The notes under the pieces: generated by a model
What the model saw: the letters and a program-made list of their open reading frames with translations, nothing else
Databases searched by the model: none
Told to the model about the DNA's origin: nothing
Translations under genes and position numbers: made by a program
NCBI GenBank assembly: GCA_963728975.1
Contig: CAVSMF010000001.1
Location: 1,178,001-1,242,000, forward strand
DNA from: DATFCK01 sp963728975
GTDB lineage: Bacteria; Verrucomicrobiota; Verrucomicrobiia; Chthoniobacterales; UBA10450
Length of the DNA stretch: 64,000 nucleotides
Direction of reading: 5' to 3'
Shown here: positions 40,431 to 49,070 of the stretch, in pieces
Layout of the letters: the number at the start of each line of letters is the position of its first letter
How positions within the stretch are numbered: the first letter of the stretch is position 1

Positions 40431-42710
40431 CTAGGCCTTTGGTGTCTTGAGGTCGGGCGCCGTTTCCGCCTGCATCATCTCTGCCAGGGAAAGGTAGAAT
40501 GCGAGGCTTGATTCAGCGCCCTGGTTTTGGCTTACCCGATCCTGATGCAACGCGTCGCGGCAACCGCCCGTGCTGGAATCGTAGAGGGGTTGTCCCAAAT
40601 CGTTGCGTCCGAGGAACCACTCGAAACACCGCCGGGAGGCGCGCCGCCAGTATTCGTCATCGGTCACGGCATGGGCTTCGAGGCAGGCCGAGATCACGGC
40701 GTAGGCTTCCAGCGGTTGCTGATCGAAGCGGGCGCGTTCGCTGCCGCGGGACCAGAAACCGTTGCAGCCGATCGGCGAAAAATGTCCGCCCTCCGACTGC
40801 TGCGTTTCCACCAGCCAGCGGAGGGATTTGAGGCCTGCCTCCAGCACGTCGCCGCGCGAGGTCCAATGACCGCTTAGAATCATGGCGTGGGAAAGCTTGG
40901 CGTTATCGTAAGTGGCCACGGGCTCGAACCATTGCCATTCCTTGGAAGCATTGGCCTTGAAAAGATCGAGCAACCGCGTGGTCAGGACGTCGCGCAACTG
41001 GTTCACCGCCCGGTCGCCGGAAAAAGCTCGCAGATACTCATGCACGGCGAGCACGACAAAGGCCCAGGCTCGCGGCGAACTAAATTGTTCGACCACCGGC
41101 AATCCCTGTTGAAAGAGAAGGGCACAGAGATTGCGGTGCCCGTCATTCTTCGACCGGCCTAGCGCCATCCCGGTCGCCCAGAGGGCGCGGGCGTGACTGT
41201 CTTCGGATCCTGCCTGTTCCAACCATTCCCGGCGATGGCTCATGAAATTTCGAAACCGGGAGGTCTCCTGATTAAAGGCGTCCCACAGGAAGGCGAGATA
41301 AGTGCTGTTGAGCCGCTCCAGGTCGTGGTGCGGAACCCGGGTCGTCATTTCCGACAGGAGCAGAGTAAGAATAAAAGCGCGGGCGTTATCGTCGGTGCAA
41401 TAACCCTCCCGGTAATTCGGCACATTGAAGATGGCGTGTTGAAAAATGCCGGTGTCGTCCGTCATCCGGAAGAGGTGATCGAGTTTCAGCGGCGGAAGTT
41501 CGTAGGGGCGGTTTCCCAGGGTGCGCACCGCAAATGCCTTGCGCGACGGGACGCTTAGACTGGCCCGGGCTCGCCCGAAGCTTTCCATGTAGCGCCGGGC
41601 CACCACCGGCCAGATCATTTCCCGGCCGAGCTTCCAGGCTCGCTTCCGGGTTGCGGTCATCAGGGGGGGATCGGATAAAAAGCGGTGAACTCCTTCGGCG
41701 ATCGCCTGGCTGTCGGTAAACGGCACCAGGATGCCGCGGTCGTTTGCGAGTAACTCCTGGGCGTACAAATAAGGCGTCGAAATCACGGCTTTCCCCGCGC
41801 CGAAGGCGTAAGCGAGTGTGCCGGAAGTGATCTGCGCTTCGTTGAGATAGGGCGTGACATAAATGTCGGCTGCGCCGATAAAATCGGTTAGCTCCTCGAG
41901 CGTGACGAAACGATTGTAGAAAATAACGTTGTCGGTGACGCCCCGGTCTTCGGCCAGCCGCTCGAGCTTGAGGCGATAAGACTCGCCTTCGCGGGCGATG
42001 AGATTCGGGTGGGTGGCCCCCAGGACGATATAAACAACATCGGGGTGTTGCGCCAGAATCGCCGGAAGCGCCTCGATGACGTACTCGATCCCCTTGTTAG
42101 GCGAGAGCAGTCCGAAGGTCAGCAACACGACTTTTCCTTCCACCCCAAACTGATCCTTGTGAAAAGCGGGATCGATGAACTGGACATCGGGCACGCCGTG
42201 CGGGATCAAATCGATTTTGTCTCCGGAAACGCCGTAGATTTCATTGAGCAACTCCAGGCCCCGCTCCGCCATGACGATGAAGCGAGTGGAGAGCTCATTG
42301 AGCTGCTGCATAACCCCGCGTTGGGCGTCGTTCGGTTCGCGGAGCACGGTATGCAAGGTCGTGACCACCGGCATACGCACATCCCGCAGGAACCCGAGCA
42401 AATGGCTCCCGGCGGGTCCGCCGTAAATCCCAAACTCATGCTGGACCGAGACGACCTCGACATTGTTGATGTTCAGAAAATCTGCGGCGCGCCGGTACGA
42501 ATCGAGGTCTTTCTCGTCGATCTCAAAGCGGATTCGGGCCGAGTAATCGTAACCTTCAGGCCGATCGTTCACCGCTCCCACAAGGCACTCGCATTTTGGA
42601 AACTCGGCCGCGACCGCCTCGCAAATGTCCGTGGTGAAGGTTGCGATCCCGCACTGCCTGGGCATGTAATCGCCCAGGAAGGCAACGCGGTTGATTTTGG
42701 CGGCGGTCAT
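40431..42710 (-). CDS. GT4-type glycosyltransferase fused to alpha/alpha-toroid domain
   Basis: A 759-residue two-part enzyme. About residues 1-385 form a GT-B glycosyltransferase of family 4: FLGDYMPRQCGIATFTTDIC, VSVQHEFGIYGG, LLTFGLLSPNKGIEYVIEAL for nucleotide-sugar binding, and the E-x7-E region AYAFGAGKAVISTPY. About 400-750 form a helical toroid (NYREGYCTDDNARAFILTLL, EWQWFEPVATYDNAKLSHAM) similar to glycosidase or lyase catalytic barrels. The fusion next to GH130 recurs in bacteria and suggests a mannan-type oligosaccharide pathway that both builds and trims. Cytoplasmic, without signal peptide. The acceptor is unknown. Confidence 0.85.
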   Translation of the reverse strand: MTAAKINRVAFLGDYMPRQCGIATFTTDICEAVAAEFPKCECLVGAVNDRPEGYDYSARIRFEIDEKDLDSYRRAADFLNINNVEVVSVQHEFGIYGGPAGSHLLGFLRDVRMPVVTTLHTVLREPNDAQRGVMQQLNELSTRFIVMAERGLELLNEIYGVSGDKIDLIPHGVPDVQFIDPAFHKDQFGVEGKVVLLTFGLLSPNKGIEYVIEALPAILAQHPDVVYIVLGATHPNLIAREGESYRLKLERLAEDRGVTDNVIFYNRFVTLEELTDFIGAADIYVTPYLNEAQITSGTLAYAFGAGKAVISTPYLYAQELLANDRGILVPFTDSQAIAEGVHRFLSDPPLMTATRKRAWKLGREMIWPVVARRYMESFGRARASLSVPSRKAFAVRTLGNRPYELPPLKLDHLFRMTDDTGIFQHAIFNVPNYREGYCTDDNARAFILTLLLSEMTTRVPHHDLERLNSTYLAFLWDAFNQETSRFRNFMSHRREWLEQAGSEDSHARALWATGMALGRSKNDGHRNLCALLFQQGLPVVEQFSSPRAWAFVVLAVHEYLRAFSGDRAVNQLRDVLTTRLLDLFKANASKEWQWFEPVATYDNAKLSHAMILSGHWTSRGDVLEAGLKSLRWLVETQQSEGGHFSPIGCNGFWSRGSERARFDQQPLEAYAVISACLEAHAVTDDEYWRRASRRCFEWFLGRNDLGQPLYDSSTGGCRDALHQDRVSQNQGAESSLAFYLSLAEMMQAETAPDLKTPKA

Positions 42711-42887
42711 CGAGCAGCAGGCAGCCGGATTTCGTCACTCTCCAGCGTGGAGGCGACGCATTGCGACTGGCAGCGAGGCTAATCTCGCACGATTCGCTCC
42801 CGCGGTCGCGGACCTAAAGAGAGAAATGAAGGCGGATGCTGTTCTCAAAGTGCCCGCGCTCGGCACCCGCTGCGGCACCGATTAGGT

Positions 42888-43136
42888 TTACGGGAAAGCC
42901 GTGGCCATCGTCTTGACCATCAGCAGAACCGGCCAGGCCGATAACGCTATGATTGCGGCAAAGACCAGCGCTTCGCTCAGGAAATCGAGGTCTCGTTTCC
43001 TTTTCCAGAGTTCAGTGGCCAGTCCTTGCCAGGATGCGAACTGTTGCCGGCGGCCTGATCGATTCGGTTTTTCCGCCGGATTATCACTCCGGCCGGAGCT
43101 CGTTTTGTTTCCCGTGTAAGAACCTAGTTTCATCAA
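42888..43136 (-). CDS. Small single-helix membrane protein
   Basis: A protein of 82 residues with a basic N-terminal half and one hydrophobic helix near the C-terminus (SEALVFAAIIALSAWPVLLM). GGGAG lies seven bases before the first ATG, a good ribosome-binding site, which supports a real gene. I do not recognise a family. It lies upstream of the glycosyltransferase on the same strand, with 177 bases between. Confidence 0.5.
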   Translation of the reverse strand: MMKLGSYTGNKTSSGRSDNPAEKPNRSGRRQQFASWQGLATELWKRKRDLDFLSEALVFAAIIALSAWPVLLMVKTMATAFP

Positions 43137-43250
43137 TGTCTCCCTTAGCCGGATTGGACAGGCCCCTTGGAAACGTGTTCGAAGAGAGATTGCCTGGGAT
43201 CGTCTGTACTTCCTGCCGGGTGCGACCGCACTTTTGATGCGGAGAGATTG

Positions 43251-43877
43251 TCATTTCGCCGTGCTCAAGTCAGCAGGCTCATTGAGGTTGCGATAAAGCT
43301 TTTCTTCTTCAGGCGGGACTTGAGCGGGGCGCATTTTGCCTTCTTCCATAAGCCGGCGGGTGATCCGTTGGAGCGAAAAATCGTTGCTCGAAAGGGCCGC
43401 GACGAAATCCGGCAAGGTTTCGCGGGGATAAACCGCAGCCAACGGTTCAACCCGCGCTCCGATCATCGGAACCACGCCGCGAGACGGCTCGATCTTGTTG
43501 CGGACAATCTTCAGCTGCCCTGCAGTCATGAATGGCATGTCGATGGCAAGGGCGAGCAAGTGCGTTCCCTGCATCTGCGCCAATGAAGCAGCCAACCCGC
43601 TGATCGGACCGCGCGACGGCGCAGCATCGGGAACAAAGTGTGTATCCGGTGGACGCCAGGAGGGATCGGTTCGAGCCGAGACCAACAGTTCGAGCGGCTC
43701 GAGGCTCCGCAGCAATCGGATTTGAACCGACCAGAGTTGTTCGCCGCCGAAAAGAAGCGTGGCCTTATCGCACCCCATCCGGCGCGATTCGCCGCCAGCC
43801 AGCAAGACCGCGCTGATTCCACTTTGACTGGAGTCGAGGGAGGTCGGGCAATTCCGCGACGTGCCTTCAGGTCGCAT
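43251..43877 (-). CDS. mobA: Molybdenum cofactor guanylyltransferase MobA
   Basis: A 208-residue protein of the nucleotidyltransferase fold that joins GMP to molybdopterin to give the guanine dinucleotide cofactor. The signature AVLLAGGESRRMGCDKATLL is at about residues 23-42, followed by DAAPSRGPISGLAASL and the metal-binding DMPFM. The neighbours are a MOSC protein, FdhD and a molybdenum formate-dehydrogenase-like enzyme, all parts of the same pathway. The start overlaps the end of the MOSC gene by 11 bases; the first 20 residues read from repeat-like sequence. Confidence 0.9.
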   Translation of the reverse strand: MRPEGTSRNCPTSLDSSQSGISAVLLAGGESRRMGCDKATLLFGGEQLWSVQIRLLRSLEPLELLVSARTDPSWRPPDTHFVPDAAPSRGPISGLAASLAQMQGTHLLALAIDMPFMTAGQLKIVRNKIEPSRGVVPMIGARVEPLAAVYPRETLPDFVAALSSNDFSLQRITRRLMEEGKMRPAQVPPEEEKLYRNLNEPADLSTAK

Positions 43878-44364
43878 CCCGGGATCCTTCGACTCCGCTC
43901 AGGATGACGGCCGTGGAATGCAGTTTTCCGTCGCTCAGGATCCGGGCCCGCAAACCGCCCCGGCCTTTGAGAAATTGCTCCGCGCCGGGCCCGACCGCCC
44001 GATCCATCCAGTAACACGGCTTGCATTCGCCGGTGCCGTGGAATTGCACGCCTTGGACTTCGAAATCTTTCCCGATCAATTCATTCAGATCGATGCCGCG
44101 CGTGATCACGTTGCGCCGAACCAGCGAGGGCGAACAATCCTGGAGTTCCAGGGCGGCACATAGTTCCTCAAAAACTTCCAGCGAGAAAAACGTGGTCTGC
44201 CCTTTGTAATCTTCCTGATAATCGAAAAATCGGTCGTCCCGGATGCCGTGACCGGCGACGCACTCGATCGCGGGAACCTCCACCGAAGGGTAATCGTCCG
44301 GCTCGCGGCCGTGGTGGCCAAAAAAATTGTGCCCCGGCGAGATGTAAAGATGGCAGATTTCCAT
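43867..44364 (-). CDS. MOSC domain protein
   Basis: A protein of 165 residues starting at the internal ATG 44364 (MEICHLYISPGHNFFG); the open frame upstream is not conserved-looking. The MOSC core includes RRNVITRGIDLNELIGKDFE and GTGECKPCYWMDRAVGPGAE, with the conserved Cys in ECKPC that carries sulfur in MOSC sulfurases. The last residues (VILSGVEGSRDAT) are translated from an interspersed repeat. It is likely involved in molybdenum-cofactor sulfuration or handling for the FdhF-type enzyme. Confidence 0.82.
   Translation of the reverse strand: MEICHLYISPGHNFFGHHGREPDDYPSVEVPAIECVAGHGIRDDRFFDYQEDYKGQTTFFSLEVFEELCAALELQDCSPSLVRRNVITRGIDLNELIGKDFEVQGVQFHGTGECKPCYWMDRAVGPGAEQFLKGRGGLRARILSDGKLHSTAVILSGVEGSRDAT
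43883..43907 (-). repeat. Interspersed TCATCCTGAGC repeat, copy 1
   Basis: On the minus strand it reads TCATCCTGAGCGGAGTCGAA followed by GGATC. A second copy in the other orientation with TTG instead of GGAG is at 44514-44537. It forms the 3' end of the MOSC coding sequence. Confidence 0.65.
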
Positions 44365-44513
44365 CAGAGCGAATGATAACATCGCGGCGAACCGGCCGCG
44401 AGTAGCGGTAGCGATGCCATTCTCGCACTCCATTACTCCCGATTCCTCGACCGATTCGGCTTTCGCTCAGGGCAGGCTTTCGCTCGGAATGACCCGGCTG
44501 CCATCGCTATTAG

Positions 44514-44537
44514 TCATCCTGAGCTTGTCGAAGGATC
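44514..44537 (+). repeat. Interspersed TCATCCTGAGC repeat, copy 2
   Basis: TCATCCTGAGCTTGTCGAAG followed by GATC, just before the fdhD start. Related scraps (TTTCGCTCAGGGCAGGCTTT) lie 40-60 bases upstream. It is likely a widespread intergenic repeat of this genome. Confidence 0.65.
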
Positions 44538-44563
44538 GGGAATTGGGAAACTGGGGTGCATCG

Positions 44564-45373
44564 ATGAAAGAACCTGGGATTGGATCGGAGAAGATCATCC
44601 GCCGCAATCGGGAAGGGAAACTGGAATATCTGCCGGACGATCTCACGGTGGAAGAGCCGCTCGAGATTCGGGTCGGCGGCAAGGTGGTGGCGACAACGAT
44701 GCGGACACCGGGTCACGACGACGAGCTGGCAGCGGGGTTTCTGGTGTCGGAAGCGATTGTGCGCAACCGTGCTGCGATTGCGAAGATTTCAGGGCGCGAA
44801 AATGCAGTTGATGTCGAGATCGCGGCCGGGGTGAAGCTGAAATTGCAGTCCATGCAGCGCTTCGGAACGATCTCGAGCAGTTGCGGAATTTGCGGGAAGC
44901 AGGGCATCGAAGCGATTCGGCAGAATTTTCCGCCGATTACAGCGGCGCAAAATATCCGGATCGAAATCGAGACGCTGCTGTCGTTGCCTGAACTGTTGCA
45001 GAAGCAACAAAGCGATTTCGCCCGGACCGGCGGGATCCATGCCGCCGGCGTTTTCGATCTCAGGGGAGAAACGAAAATTGTTCGCGAAGACATTGGCCGC
45101 CACAACGCAGTGGACAAGGTGATCGGTCGCGCGTTTCTGGACGGACAGCTTCCGCTGAACCGGCATGTTCTCCTGGTCAGCGGCCGCGCTTCATTCGAGA
45201 TCGTGCAGAAAGCGCTGGCCGGAGGCATTCCAATCGTCGCGGCCGTATCGGCGCCTTCGAGTCTGGCGGTGAATTTCGCCCGCGAAAATAACCAAACGCT
45301 CGTTGCTTTTCTTCGTCCGCCTTCGTTCAACATCTATTCGCACGTTGAGCGGGTGATTATCTCCGCGCCTTGA
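44564..45373 (+). CDS. fdhD: FdhD formate dehydrogenase sulfurtransferase
   Basis: A 269-residue protein starting at ATG 44564; the open frame continues upstream through repeat sequence, so that part is rejected. FdhD passes sulfur from a cysteine desulfurase to the molybdenum cofactor before insertion into formate dehydrogenase. The active loop SSSCGICGK with its CxxC is at about residues 104-112; other landmarks are PGHDDELAAGFL, GGIHAAGVFD and VREDIGRHNAVDKVIG. It is divergent from the MOSC/MobA pair and next to the FdhF-type gene, consistent with one module. Confidence 0.93.
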   Translation: MKEPGIGSEKIIRRNREGKLEYLPDDLTVEEPLEIRVGGKVVATTMRTPGHDDELAAGFLVSEAIVRNRAAIAKISGRENAVDVEIAAGVKLKLQSMQRFGTISSSCGICGKQGIEAIRQNFPPITAAQNIRIEIETLLSLPELLQKQQSDFARTGGIHAAGVFDLRGETKIVREDIGRHNAVDKVIGRAFLDGQLPLNRHVLLVSGRASFEIVQKALAGGIPIVAAVSAPSSLAVNFARENNQTLVAFLRPPSFNIYSHVERVIISAP

Positions 45374-45493
45374 ACTGCAGGGCAGTTCTGCCCATCACGC
45401 AGCAGCGGCCCGAAGCGGGTTGATACGCCAGCGTCTGACACAGACGCCCTACAATCTGCTGGCTCGGCGGGGATTCCGAGCAAGAAAAGCTCT

Positions 45494-46345
45494 CTATTGT
45501 TTGGTAAGGAGGCAAACGGCCGACCAAGGGCGTTTGGCTTGGAAACGAGGTGAGGAAATTTTGGCGATGAGGCGCAGAAAAAAAGAGAGACGGTTGAGCT
45601 TGGCGGCGGCCTGGATAATGGAATGGACTTCATCCGGCTTCCAGCCGCAGCGGGTGAAGAAATCAGGGCCCTGCTGGGGCGCGAATTTCAATGGGACACC
45701 GGCCTGGTCCAGGGGCGCGCTCATTTTTTTCGCCAACATCTGCAACAGCGCAGGCGAAGCCAAATCGATGATCCAGTGCTCAAAGGACCCCGGGGCGGCG
45801 AGATCCCGCCCGAGCGCCGCGACTTCTTCCTCGGTCAAGTAAACCAGCAGCCCCTCGGCAACAACCAACACGCGGTTCGCTCGCCGGCTCAGCTTCGAGA
45901 ACAATTCGCGGCGAGCGCTCGTATTCGACAGGTCCAACCGAACCCGCTCCAGTCCGCACACTGGCTTTTCCTTTCGAAGTATCTCTTCCTTGTGCGCGAG
46001 AATTTCCGGCAAATCGACTTCAACCCATTGCAGAGAGGGCGGCAGTTCCATGCGGTAGGGGCGAGCGTCGAGCCCCGCGGCGAGGTTGATGACCATATCC
46101 GCGCCCTGCCGCACTTGGTCGCGGATGATTTTGTCGGTCAGCCAGGTTCGGGCAACGAAAGGCCACGAGTTTTTCTCGGCCAACGGGATGGTGGCGGCAA
46201 TTTGTTCGCCGCGCTGGCCGGCCAGCCGCCGCGCAAACGGGTCGCGAAATACCGCGTCGCGCCGTTCGGTCTCCCGGGCTCGATAGACGGCCACCCAGCG
46301 CGCGGTGTCGGAGATATTGCGAATTTGTGATTCGGACTGGTCCAT
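45494..46345 (-). CDS. Class I SAM-dependent methyltransferase (leucine carboxyl methyltransferase-like)
   Basis: The 283-residue protein belongs to the TIGR00027/LCMT-like family. Motifs are SDTARWVAVYRARETERRDA, FARRLAGQRGEQI, MVINLAAGLDARPYRMELP (the SAM-binding loop), WVEVDLPEIL and VVAEGLLVYLTEEEV. These enzymes methylate carboxyl or hydroxyl groups of small molecules in several natural-product pathways. It is placed between FdhD and FdhF, with no clear link to either. It starts 33 bases after the FdhF gene ends on the same strand, so it may be cotranscribed. Confidence 0.88.
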   Translation of the reverse strand: MDQSESQIRNISDTARWVAVYRARETERRDAVFRDPFARRLAGQRGEQIAATIPLAEKNSWPFVARTWLTDKIIRDQVRQGADMVINLAAGLDARPYRMELPPSLQWVEVDLPEILAHKEEILRKEKPVCGLERVRLDLSNTSARRELFSKLSRRANRVLVVAEGLLVYLTEEEVAALGRDLAAPGSFEHWIIDLASPALLQMLAKKMSAPLDQAGVPLKFAPQQGPDFFTRCGWKPDEVHSIIQAAAKLNRLSFFLRLIAKISSPRFQAKRPWSAVCLLTKQ

Positions 46346-46378
46346 CTATTTGGCGCCGGCATCGCGGACGCCCTCCAA

Positions 46379-48838
46379 TCAACGAACCTCCGTTCCGATT
46401 GCAATTTGTTGCGCGGCGGACTCCGCATCCGGCGACGGTGTAATGCTAACTACAACAAACTTGCTGGTTGGGGTGTTCGAGCGCTCTGCCACGCTGTTGA
46501 TCGGCACGAGGACGTTGCCCTCCGGGAAATAGGTCGCGGTGCAGCCCCGCGCGATCGGATACGGCGCGACCTGGAAGTGTCGCGCGTGACGTCTTTCGTC
46601 GTTCCCGAAATGACTGGTGAGATCGACCAGCTGCCCCTGGGTAAGTCCCGCCGCCTTTACGTCTTCGGGGTTCATGAAAAGAACGCGGCGTCCATTGTAA
46701 ATGCCGCGGTACCGGTCATCCAAACCATAGATGTGGGTATTGAACTGATCGTGCGATCGAATCGTCATGAGAATGTACTGGCCGGGCTCGAGCCGGTTAG
46801 GCGGAATCGGATGGACGGTGAAAAGGGCTTTGCCCGCTTTGTTGTTGAATTTTCGGTGGTCGCGGGCGGCGTTAGGCAGATAAAAAATGTCTTTGGCGAT
46901 ACGCTGGTTGAAGTTTTCGAAGCCGGGAATCACGCGCTCGATGTGATCCCGGATCCGGTTGTAGTCAGTAATTAACCTTTTCCAATCGACCGCGCTGCGT
47001 GTGCCTAACGTGGCTCGCGCCATGCCGGCGATGATGGCCGGCTCGCTCTTCAACTGATCGCTGGCCGGTTCGAGCACGCCCCGCGATGGATTGATGATTC
47101 CCATCGAGTCCTCGACCGTGACGAATTGTTCGCCGGTGGATTGCCGATCTTTCTCCGAGCGCCCGAGACAAGGCAGGATCAACCCGATTTCTCCCGTAAC
47201 CAGGTGCGAACGATTGAGTTTGGTCGATACCTGCGCAGTCAGGCGGCACTGCTCCAGCGCCCTGGCCGTGAATTCAGTATCCGGCGCCGCCGCCAGGAAA
47301 TTGCCTCCCATGGCAACGAAAACGCGGATCGCTCCCCGATGCATTTGCTTGATCGCCTCGACCGTGTCGGCCCCAGGATCGGGCGGCGGATCGAAATTGA
47401 ATTCTTCCCCCAGTTTTTGCCGGAACGCCTCATTCATCTTGTCCCAGATTCCCATCGTGCGGTCGCCCTGCACGTTGGAATGACCGCGCACCGGACAGGG
47501 ACCGGTCCCGGGGCGCCCGATGTTCCCGCCCAGGAGCAGGAAATTCATGATCTCCTGAATGGTGGCGACCGCGTTTCGATGCTGGGTCAATCCCATAGCC
47601 CAGCAACAGATGATCCGCTTCGAGTCAATCGCAATGTCGGCTGCCGCTCGAATTTGTTCCTGGGTAACGCCGCTGCTGATCACAATGTCGTCCCAGCGCG
47701 CGGCCTCCAGATCCTCGATGAAACGATCGAACCCGGCGGTGTAATCCCTGATGAACTCGTGATCGAAAACCCGGCCCGGCCGCCTCTTTTCTTGGGCGAG
47801 CATTTCTTTCATCATGCCCTTGAGCACCGCGACGTCGCCGTTAATCCGAATCGGCAACCAGAGATCGCTAAGTTTTTCGCCTTGGCCAAAAATCAAACCA
47901 GGCAGACGCAGGGGATGCTTCAGGTCCTGCGGATTCTTGAACCGGAAGTTGCCGATCTCCGGCATGGGATTGATCGAGACAATCTTCGCCCCGGCTTTCT
48001 TTGCCTGTTGCAGGCTGTCCAGCATCCGCGGGTGGTTCGTTCCGGGATTTTGGCCAATGACGAATATCGAATCGGTCTCGGTGAAGTCTTCGAGTTTGAC
48101 GCAACCTTTGCCGACGCCGATCACCTCATTCAACGCCATGCCGCTCGATTCATGGCACATGTTCGAGCAGTCCGGCAGATTGTTCGTTCCAAACTGACGG
48201 ACAAACAACTGGTAAAGAAATGCTGCTTCGTTGCTAGTCCGGCCGCTGGTGTAAAAGGCAGCCGCATGCGGCGTGGGCAGGGCGTTGAGTTCCCTGCCGA
48301 TCAACTGGAAAGCCTCCTCCCATGAGATCGGTTGATAATGATTGTCTCCGGCCGGCTTAACCAGCGGCTGGGTTAATCTCCCCTGTTGGCCCAGCCAGAA
48401 ATCGCTTTGGCGTCGCAGATCGCCCACCGAGTGCTCCCGAAAAAACTCTGCGGTTAATCGCTTGCTGGTGGCTTCGTCGGCAATCGCTTTGGCGCCGTTC
48501 TCACAAAACTCGGCGATCTTGCGATTGGTGTCCGGGCTTGGCCAGGCGCAGCTCTGGCAGTCGAATCCCTTTTTCTTGTTCACAGCGAGCAACGTTTTCA
48601 ACGTCCGGAGCGGACCCATCTCTCGCAGCCCGAATCGCAGAGTCTGATAAACCGCCGGCATTCCCGCGGCGACCTTCGAGCGGGAACTTAAGGTGGCGTG
48701 CTCACGCTCGATCGGTGGTTGCGGGCCAGACGTAGGATCTTCCTGTCCGCCATCGGAATTCTCCGATGGCGGAGTTTTTGACGAACCAGGTCCGATATCA
48801 GGCATGCGCTTATTCCATCCGGCTAATTTCTCCGCCAT
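46379..48838 (-). CDS. Molybdopterin oxidoreductase, FdhF/YdeP family
   Basis: An 819-residue catalytic subunit of the DMSO-reductase superfamily. It lacks the usual four-Cys iron-sulfur site and has GFDCQSCAWP, the mark of the YdeP branch. Further motifs are AFYTSGRTSNEAAFLYQLFV, NMCHESSGMALNEVIGVGKG (the cofactor-ligand region), GQNPGTNHPRMLDSL and FYLPNAARDHRKF. The reaction is probably formate oxidation or another two-electron redox step, cytoplasmic. The neighbouring mobA, MOSC and fdhD genes serve its cofactor. The first roughly 55 residues are unusual and include a repeat hairpin (48746-48773); an ATG about 59 codons in (MPAVYQTLRFGLREMG) is an alternative start. Confidence 0.9.
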   Translation of the reverse strand: MAEKLAGWNKRMPDIGPGSSKTPPSENSDGGQEDPTSGPQPPIEREHATLSSRSKVAAGMPAVYQTLRFGLREMGPLRTLKTLLAVNKKKGFDCQSCAWPSPDTNRKIAEFCENGAKAIADEATSKRLTAEFFREHSVGDLRRQSDFWLGQQGRLTQPLVKPAGDNHYQPISWEEAFQLIGRELNALPTPHAAAFYTSGRTSNEAAFLYQLFVRQFGTNNLPDCSNMCHESSGMALNEVIGVGKGCVKLEDFTETDSIFVIGQNPGTNHPRMLDSLQQAKKAGAKIVSINPMPEIGNFRFKNPQDLKHPLRLPGLIFGQGEKLSDLWLPIRINGDVAVLKGMMKEMLAQEKRRPGRVFDHEFIRDYTAGFDRFIEDLEAARWDDIVISSGVTQEQIRAAADIAIDSKRIICCWAMGLTQHRNAVATIQEIMNFLLLGGNIGRPGTGPCPVRGHSNVQGDRTMGIWDKMNEAFRQKLGEEFNFDPPPDPGADTVEAIKQMHRGAIRVFVAMGGNFLAAAPDTEFTARALEQCRLTAQVSTKLNRSHLVTGEIGLILPCLGRSEKDRQSTGEQFVTVEDSMGIINPSRGVLEPASDQLKSEPAIIAGMARATLGTRSAVDWKRLITDYNRIRDHIERVIPGFENFNQRIAKDIFYLPNAARDHRKFNNKAGKALFTVHPIPPNRLEPGQYILMTIRSHDQFNTHIYGLDDRYRGIYNGRRVLFMNPEDVKAAGLTQGQLVDLTSHFGNDERRHARHFQVAPYPIARGCTATYFPEGNVLVPINSVAERSNTPTSKFVVVSITPSPDAESAAQQIAIGTEVR
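48746..48773. repeat. Perfect 12-bp hairpin inside the FdhF N-terminus
   Basis: TCCGCCATCGGA-ATTC-TCCGATGGCGGA, followed by GTTTTT on the plus strand. It is translated on the minus strand as PPSENSDGGQ. It resembles a palindromic repeat or a terminator rather than coding sequence. Confidence 0.65.
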
Positions 48839-49070
48839 TCGCTTTCATGATCGTAGTGGCGACGAGCGCTTGAACAAAAGAAACCAGCTAATCTTAACGC
48901 CGTCTCACCAGAAGGGAAGCAACAGGGTAACCGTTGCCTGGCCGATAAATTTACCTCGACCAGCAAATGTGAGATCGGCGTTGTCCGCAATTACCGGGTC
49001 TCGGTCCTTGCCTTCCGGAATGCCCCACCGTTCAATTACCGGAATAGAGGCTTGGTCACCCTTTTCGATT

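Noticed and set aside
47126..48325. 399-codon plus-strand open frame
   Set aside because: Antisense to the FdhF/YdeP oxidoreductase, whose motifs are clear; no domain in the shadow.
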